NCBI RefSeq assembly: GCF_001423585.1
Contig: NZ_LMOP01000008.1
Span: 343,688 to 407,687, forward strand
DNA from: Xanthomonas sp. Leaf148
GTDB taxonomy: Bacteria > Pseudomonadota > Gammaproteobacteria > Xanthomonadales > Xanthomonadaceae
DNA length: 64,000 bases
Reading direction: 5' to 3'
This document shows positions 63,997-64,000 of this stretch, piece by piece (the stretch's first letter is position 1; each line of letters starts with the position of its first letter). The notes beneath the pieces are model-generated. The model searched no databases. It was not told the DNA's origin and saw nothing but the letters and a program-made list of their open reading frames with translations. A program made the position numbers and the translations under genes.

Positions 63997-64000
63997 GGCC

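Overview
The window looks like chromosomal DNA of a Xanthomonas species (Xanthomonadaceae, Gammaproteobacteria). It is uniformly GC-rich, carries many Xanthomonas-type hypothetical genes, and has familiar conserved blocks: radC/coaBC/dut/algC, parAB beside pyrE and exonuclease III, the divergent mepM-like/tyrS pair with anmK, and tyrS followed by rRNA-type promoters. The species cannot be fixed from sequence reading alone. No intact mobile element, prophage or CRISPR array is visible. Intergenic DNA, however, is rich in decayed duplications and in a dispersed ~150-bp repeat family with at least nine copies here.

Layout. 1-6.6 kb: a two-component system cut by the left edge, a YfcH-type epimerase, a DUF4142 lipoprotein, small hypotheticals, and a DUF3182/alpha-beta hydrolase pair. 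6.8-11.2 kb: a glycine-zipper protein, then a slipin-rtcB RNA-repair operon preceded on the same strand by two tandem tRNA-like sequences. One is a CCA-ended cloverleaf with a shrunken anticodon arm; the other is a tRNA-Arg(CCT)-like gene with a damaged acceptor stem. 11.7-14.7 kb: a FabR/DesT-like TetR repressor divergent from a ferredoxin reductase and fatty-acid desaturase. 14.7-19 kb: a CSS-EAL phosphodiesterase, a small protein and a lipocalin, plus a 242-bp duplicated block carrying a dead fragment of the lipocalin gene. 19-27.4 kb: comM, ubiK, a PII gene without amtB, a GH84 hexosaminidase, a small kinase-like protein, an outer-membrane barrel protein and a PH-SHOCT protein. 27.7-30.7 kb: divergent polyamine genes speE and speA.

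31.8-37.1 kb is the clearest specialised-metabolism locus: a one-module NRPS (C-A-T-TE) whose adenylation pocket reads as a glycine code, translationally coupled to a GT1-type glycosyltransferase. An acyltransferase-3 membrane protein lies downstream. 39-46 kb: an SDR, a small exported protein and a SPOR protein with argS, then radC divergent from coaBC-dut-algC. AlgC has a ~325-residue membrane-anchored N-terminal extension. 48.4-49.0 kb is a decayed REP-associated tyrosine transposase (RAYT) whose HUH motif is lost. 49.2-51.5 kb encodes a lipid-A-synthase N-domain protein, a DPM-like glycosyltransferase and a UDP-glucuronate-epimerase-like enzyme. 51.6-56.8 kb holds SUFU and HhH proteins, parB/parA, a DUF4124 protein, pyrE and exonuclease III. 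57-63.5 kb carries peptidoglycan-recycling genes (AmpG-like permease, anmK), an M23 endopeptidase and tyrS. The right edge has three tandem rRNA-type promoters, two of them in a 99-bp duplication, presumably driving an rRNA operon beyond the window.

Best candidates for a second look: the tRNA-like pair in front of slipin-rtcB, the glycine-type NRPS/glycosyltransferase pair, the dispersed repeat family, and the duplicated rRNA promoters.
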